This document shows positions 59,689 through 64,000 of a DNA stretch of 64,000 nucleotides, piece after piece; position 1 is the stretch's first letter; every line of letters begins with the position of its first letter. Position numbers and translations under genes: made by a program. Source of the stretch: Phyto melanocephala (Eukaryota; Arthropoda; Insecta; Diptera; Rhinophoridae); assembly GCA_941918925.1 (NCBI GenBank), contig OW799237.1, forward strand, positions 2,709,201 to 2,773,200. The letters are read 5' to 3'. The notes beneath the pieces were generated by a model. It did not search any database, was not told where the DNA came from, and saw only the letters and a list, made by a program, of their open reading frames with translations.

Positions 59689-61408
59689 CAAATAGTTGGT
59701 ATGATATAGTAGTGGTGGTACCAAGTTATATAAACATGCCCACAAGCACCTTGGAGAGTTGTAAAAACTGCAAACTTTCTTAGAGTCCGTTAGACCAAAA
59801 TCAACAATTCTTTGCATGAAATTTCATCAGGTTTATCAAATTGAAACTGTTTAATTGGACTTTAAATTTCGACAGTTGTTGCTTATAACAAATATAATTG
59901 TTGAGTTTAGTTTGTTAAAAAATTTCTGCTCTGATCGATATTAAATAACGTTCCGTAGTTTAAAAGGGCAACACCCATTACTTAATAGTCTATAAGTTAG
60001 GTGTTTGAAATGAAGATAAGAAAATATTTTAGCACCAAATGAGGTAAGTGATGCCCAGTAAATCACACTTTTGTATCTTAGTTTTTTATAAAAGCGCTTT
60101 TTCGTACCGGACAGTGCGTAACCAGTTCGTTCACAGTTCAAACCGGATGTTGCAACAGTCATAAAAATCTAATTAACTTTTGGTAGTGTAGGGTTTTTAT
60201 CAGTTTTTTCTTTAATCTCATTTTTGTGTATCAGTGTACCTAGACAAGTTGCTTTCCAGAACTACAGAAATACGAAATATGATTCTTGCTATAGAAATTT
60301 TATAACGTAAAAGAAAAAATCCATCGATTAACAATGTATTTGACTATCAGTTTTCTGAGTGTAGGAAGCCTCATCTTATCAAGATTTTCTCTTAGCCGAC
60401 TGCCTATAAAAATAGTACACATACGGCCATCTAAATTATCTCGTTGATCGTTAGAAGAAATCTTTTACTGACAAGCAGTCCTATGCCTTCTGAATATGCC
60501 ACGATATTCTTATCTCTATACTCAAACATTCTTAGAAAAGTTTTACTTTTAACTGTCACAAAAGTGTTGATAAAACCCTACCTCTGGTGTCGCCCTGGTT
60601 ACTCCTTTTCTCAGGTTTTACTTTAAAATTTACACTAAAGTCTCTGCTTCAATTTTGGCTTTAAAATAACATAAAAAAATAAATAAATAAAATGTGCATA
60701 ATATTAACAAACATTTATCCAAGAATAAAAAAAAATCCGTATGAATATTTGCATGAATTTGTATACGCTGATATGTGTGCTTGTTGATGTGTATGTGTGT
60801 AAAAAAGAAAAAGATTTGCTTGATTGTATGTATATTAAATTTATGTGAATAAGGAAAGAAAAATACAAAACTTAATATAAAACGGAAGTTAAACAGACGT
60901 TGATAGGAAAGAATTTTAACTGCGAACAAATGTCACAGCATAAGTAGCAACAACGTTGGCAAAAAAAAAAAAAATACTTCACATGGCTGAAAAGATTTCA
61001 AGGTGCCCGTCAGTACAAAAACATTTTTCCTTTTTCTTTATTTTAATTTTAGATATTAGAGATTTTATAATTAGATAAGGAAATTGGCTTTTTTTATGAC
61101 TCTGAAAAAACATAAAATAAGTTCGCAATTTATTGAAATTTTTGTAACAACTTTTATTTGTGGCAGATCTGTGATAAATATGGAATTTGCAGAAAATTTC
61201 CTTTTATCGAAAATGTGAGATACATGACTTATATAAATACTTGTATAAATTACAATCCCCTATTTTATTTTGTATCATCTATAGAAATACAGTTTTGATT
61301 TATTAACTTGCGAACAAAATTTCTGTTGTATTGTTATACTGTTAAACGTCAGGCATGGGAAAGCTAATCGAATCTTACTTCTGCTGAGCTACAAAAATAT
61401 TTCAAAAG

Positions 61409-61456
61409 AGTTTTTAGTAAAATCTTTAAGCAAGTTTTTAGTAAAATCTTTAAGCA
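61409..61456. repeat. Perfect 24 bp tandem duplication
   Basis: The unit beginning AGTTTTTAGTAAAATCTTTA occurs at 61409-61432 and again at 61433-61456 without mismatch. Confidence 0.93.
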
Positions 61457-61783
61457 AATATAAAAAATCAATAAAACATTTGAGTTTAAAAATATTAAAT
61501 GTTTATTATTCTAGGAGCAAAAAAAATGCAAAAAAAATGCAAAAAAAAATATTTTTGTTCGTACAAAAAATTTTAATTTCCCAAGCCTGTATGGATTCAA
61601 TACGATACTTACAAACTTGTGAAATGAAATTCTATTGTTACACAAATGTTTCAATAAATATTGCCACGTGTAAATACATACAAAAGTAGTACCAATAAAA
61701 CAAATCAGCCAGGTTTTGAATTCAATTACTGTTTAAAATAATGGTATTCCCAGTTGCATTTTAAAAAAGTGTGCTGATGTTTT

Positions 61784-62345
61784 GTTTAATCCTATCACTT
61801 ATCTTTGGAAGATTATCAATCGTCCCACTTCATTAGTCTGGTAGCCGTTGTCTTGTTACTAATAACAGAGCTTGACTTAACTTTATTCCAAAACTGTTTG
61901 AAAAAATAATAAAAGACATCCTATCAGATCAAATATCAATAACCCTTTTTCTAGTGCAACATGGCTTTCGTAAAGGCAGATTTAAATATATACAAACAAA
62001 ATCAATATCCTTTATCAAAACAGGACTTTGTAATGGTAACCAAGTTATTGTAGTCCATACTGACTTTAATAAAGCTTTCGACATGGTTAGCCATGATTTA
62101 TTTTTATGAAAGCTCAATACCTTAAGACTTCCGATTAACCTTTTAAAATGGATACGTTTTTATTAAAAGGATCAGAGACAATAACGTTTTTAAAATGACT
62201 GTTTATTAGAATAGTTTGGTATTCCACAGGAAAGTCATCTCAAACCAATCTTGTTCGCATTGATAATAAACGATCTTCCACAGGCTATTCAATACAGCAA
62301 TATTTTAATGTTTTCTGATGCTGTAAACCTTTATTCAAGGACTAC
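61784..62345 (+). pseudogene. Non-LTR retrotransposon reverse transcriptase fragment
   Basis: Readable pieces in RT order: LFEKIIKDILSDQIS and QHGFRKGRF (RT block 2 wording, normally QHGFR-GRS), VHTDFNKAFDMVSHDLF with the first catalytic Asp (62062-62064), IPQESHLKPILFALIINDLP (normally GVPQGSHLGPLLF--FINDLP), and ILMFSDAVNLYS where the FADD/YADD catalytic box has become FSDA (62311-62322). This is the RT of a jockey/I-type element. Frameshifts, internal stops and loss of the second catalytic Asp show that it is dead. There are no flanking ORF1 or 3' tail signals. Confidence 0.88.
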
Positions 62346-63484
62346 ATATAATATAAAGAAAAATATTGTAAATTTTTAGAAAATTAATACCAACCATATG
62401 ACCTTCCAATGTACAGCATATCGTGTAGGGTTAATTTCAATACCTGGCAAGGTGCTAAAGTTTGCAGCAAATATTTGAAATATTTTCTTTCTATGCATTT
62501 GTTGTGAAAAAACAATTTTCTTTAATATTTTCTTTTTATTTAAATTTAAATAAATCTTGACTTTGCAACAGTTTTTGCTATTGCAGCAGCAGCAACAATG
62601 CAACAGCTATAAAATAAAATAAAAATGCATTTTAGATAAATAATTCAAAACAATATTAAAATGAATGCAAAAAATGAAATGCAAAAAGTCACACTAAAGT
62701 ATTCAAACTGCAAGTGGCATATTTGAACATGACACCTTTAAGAATTAAACAAAGAAACAGAGAAAATGAAATAAACGACATTCGCAACACGTTTTCCGTT
62801 TGTTGTTGCTTAGAGTTTGTCGTAAATACTTTTGCAAAAAGAAATGTAATTTATTTGATTGTTTCTTTATAAATATTAAAGCTAAGAAAGGTAGAATAAA
62901 AGCAAAAAAATAGCGACAAATACGTTTGTCTTAAGTGGATTTTATTTGTTGGTATTGTTTTCTTGTCAAGGGGAAATGCCTGCTGAGCAGCGTTTGTAAG
63001 CTTAAAGATGCTGATTTGGTTTAAACAAATACTCTCAAAAAAGGTGTGATAAATTAATGAAAACTTTTAATAAATGTTTTTGTAAAGTAATTATCATTAA
63101 AAACTTAACTTTTTATAAATTATCATAAAAATCGTAATAATTAAATGAGTTGCAAAGAAGTGAGTGATTTCTTTCAGTTCTTAGCTGTAACTGTGCTCTT
63201 TGCTTTTACAGTTATAAATTAAAAAAAAAATTTGTGTCGTGAAAATGAACAATTAATTAGAATAAATGGACTGACCTATTTGTAAAAAAGCTGATGGGGG
63301 GAATATCAGAATAGCAGGCCACAAAAATTTCGGGACTGTTCACGCCCTAGTGATTTAAAGGTTACCAATCGGTATTTCTTTCTTCTCTCAGTACTGCGCG
63401 AGGATAGGCGTATTATTTTGGTTTGGCACAGTTCTTTGTAATCACCAGCAATTTCGTTGGACTAAGATCCTTCATAGCATTCAC
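62346..63484. other. Intronic spacer
   Basis: AT-rich DNA. About 63290-63480 is less AT-rich and may be the start of repeat family R copy 2 or another eroded element. No exon is supported. Confidence 0.45.
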
Positions 63485-63835
63485 ACTTAATGTGTACCAA
63501 CCTGTCATCCTTAGTCCACTGCGTTCTGGGTCTCCCTAACTTCTTTAAATACAAGGTCGAGGATTATTTTGTGTCTCTGCAGATGAGATTCTTATTTATT
63601 TATCCATGTCTTTATTATCCATTCGAAATGAGAATGCTTTATAGCCCTCAGACTCTTAGATGACCTTCTCTCGATTCATGCGCTACATTGACAACTGTGT
63701 ATATTTTATATTTTTATGGATAAGGTACTGGAGTATTCTATACCCAGACAAGAGCACATATATATGCGGGACTTGCAATAAAACCAACTCTTGAGCACTA
63801 CGCCAAGGTAAAATGCCCCCTGGAGGAAGGTGATG
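63485..63835. repeat. Dispersed repeat family R, copy 2
   Basis: Same-orientation homologue of 33073-33535. The exact GATTCATGCGCT and the near-identical CCAAGGTAAAATGCC and ACCTGTCATCCTTAGT blocks lie in the same order. It lacks an internal segment of about 100 bp relative to copy 1 and has no conserved reading frame. Confidence 0.6.
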
Positions 63836-64000
63836 TATATAAAATTCCAGTTGTACTGCTTTTTATTTTCAAAACTTATACAAAATTTGAACGAAATTTT
63901 ATAAGAACAAACAACCTACCAACTGACTTTTATTCCTTCTGCAAGAGTATTACAAAAGTTTGTCTTTTAATTAAACGATAACCAAAGCTTTGGTCTTCTT

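Larger units (their letters stand above)
54206..64000 (+). other. Presumed first intron after the coding exon, running off the window
   Basis: Starts with GTGAGT and contains no plus-strand exon that I can support up to the right edge, so the intron would exceed 9.7 kb. It holds the 141 bp array, a SINE, a TG microsatellite, the 59 bp duplication, a reverse transcriptase relic and a second copy of repeat family R. The remaining stretches are AT-rich. About 59380-60620 is more mixed in composition and may be an eroded transposon I cannot name. Confidence 0.55.

Noticed and set aside
59941..60162. 73-codon minus-strand frame with mixed composition
   Set aside because: It has some protein-like texture, but no recognisable motif, start context or splice partner. 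It may be part of an eroded transposon.
60444..60626. Small plus-strand frame ending in TTTTCTCAGG
   Set aside because: It resembles a chance frame next to an acceptor-like site. No downstream exon or family match is visible.
1..64000. CRISPR arrays, bacterial operons, riboswitches, rRNA
   Set aside because: Nothing of the kind is present. The sequence is clearly nuclear insect DNA, and the regular arrays found have unlike spacers only because they have decayed.

Overview
This is AT-rich nuclear DNA from a higher fly. A calyptrate such as a blowfly, flesh fly or house-fly relative fits best, but the species cannot be named from the sequence. The evidence is: a dipteran-type secreted acid lipase with GT-AG introns, an insect Kozak start (AACAATGG) in an Asn/His/Ser-rich exon, very long low-complexity AT spacers with TG/GA microsatellites, and a dense layer of old dipteran transposons. 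It is not prokaryotic: there are no operons and no tight gene packing. Only three exons can be defended as host protein-coding sequence.

Layout. On the minus strand, two exons of one lipase gene (7174-7845 and 442-600) are joined by a 6.6 kb intron. The rest of the gene runs off the left edge. The lipase start is followed upstream (8.5-9.4 kb) by eight copies of a short motif, core TTTCGTTAA, spaced about 120 bp apart; a further core lies in the putative promoter. From about 9.4 to 53.6 kb I see no host exon, only spacer and repeats. At 53673-54205 (plus strand) lies the first coding exon of an unrecognised gene. It has a strong acceptor before it and a strong donor after it, and everything from 54206 to the right edge reads as its intron.

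Mobile DNA. (1) Four dead mariner-type transposases lie at about 6.0-6.8, 24.0-24.6, 27.6-28.3 and 39.4-40.0 kb. The two where it can be counted have 41 residues between the second and third catalytic Asp (DD41D). (2) A complete but dead piggyBac-type element, 38481-40291, has TTAA on both sides, 12 bp terminal inverted repeats, three copies of the 16 bp palindrome GTTGCCATATGGCAAC, a piggyBac-like N-terminal acidic segment, and one of the mariner relics inside it. (3) Non-LTR retrotransposon fragments: reverse transcriptase (61.8-62.3 kb), RNase H (32.5-32.7 kb) and C-terminal zinc knuckle (37.3-37.5 kb). (4) A tRNA-derived SINE on the minus strand (55.84-56.06 kb). (5) At least five families of short inverted-repeat (MITE or foldback) elements, two of them present twice.

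Tandem arrays. A degenerate array of about 141 bp units (55.2-55.85 kb) carries a conserved GC-rich core in an AT-rich background. A degenerate 215-245 bp array lies at 29.5-30.0 kb, and a perfect 59 bp duplication at 59.57-59.69 kb. The most unusual structures are the motif array upstream of the lipase, the 141 bp array ending in a SINE, and the piggyBac element with its palindromes.
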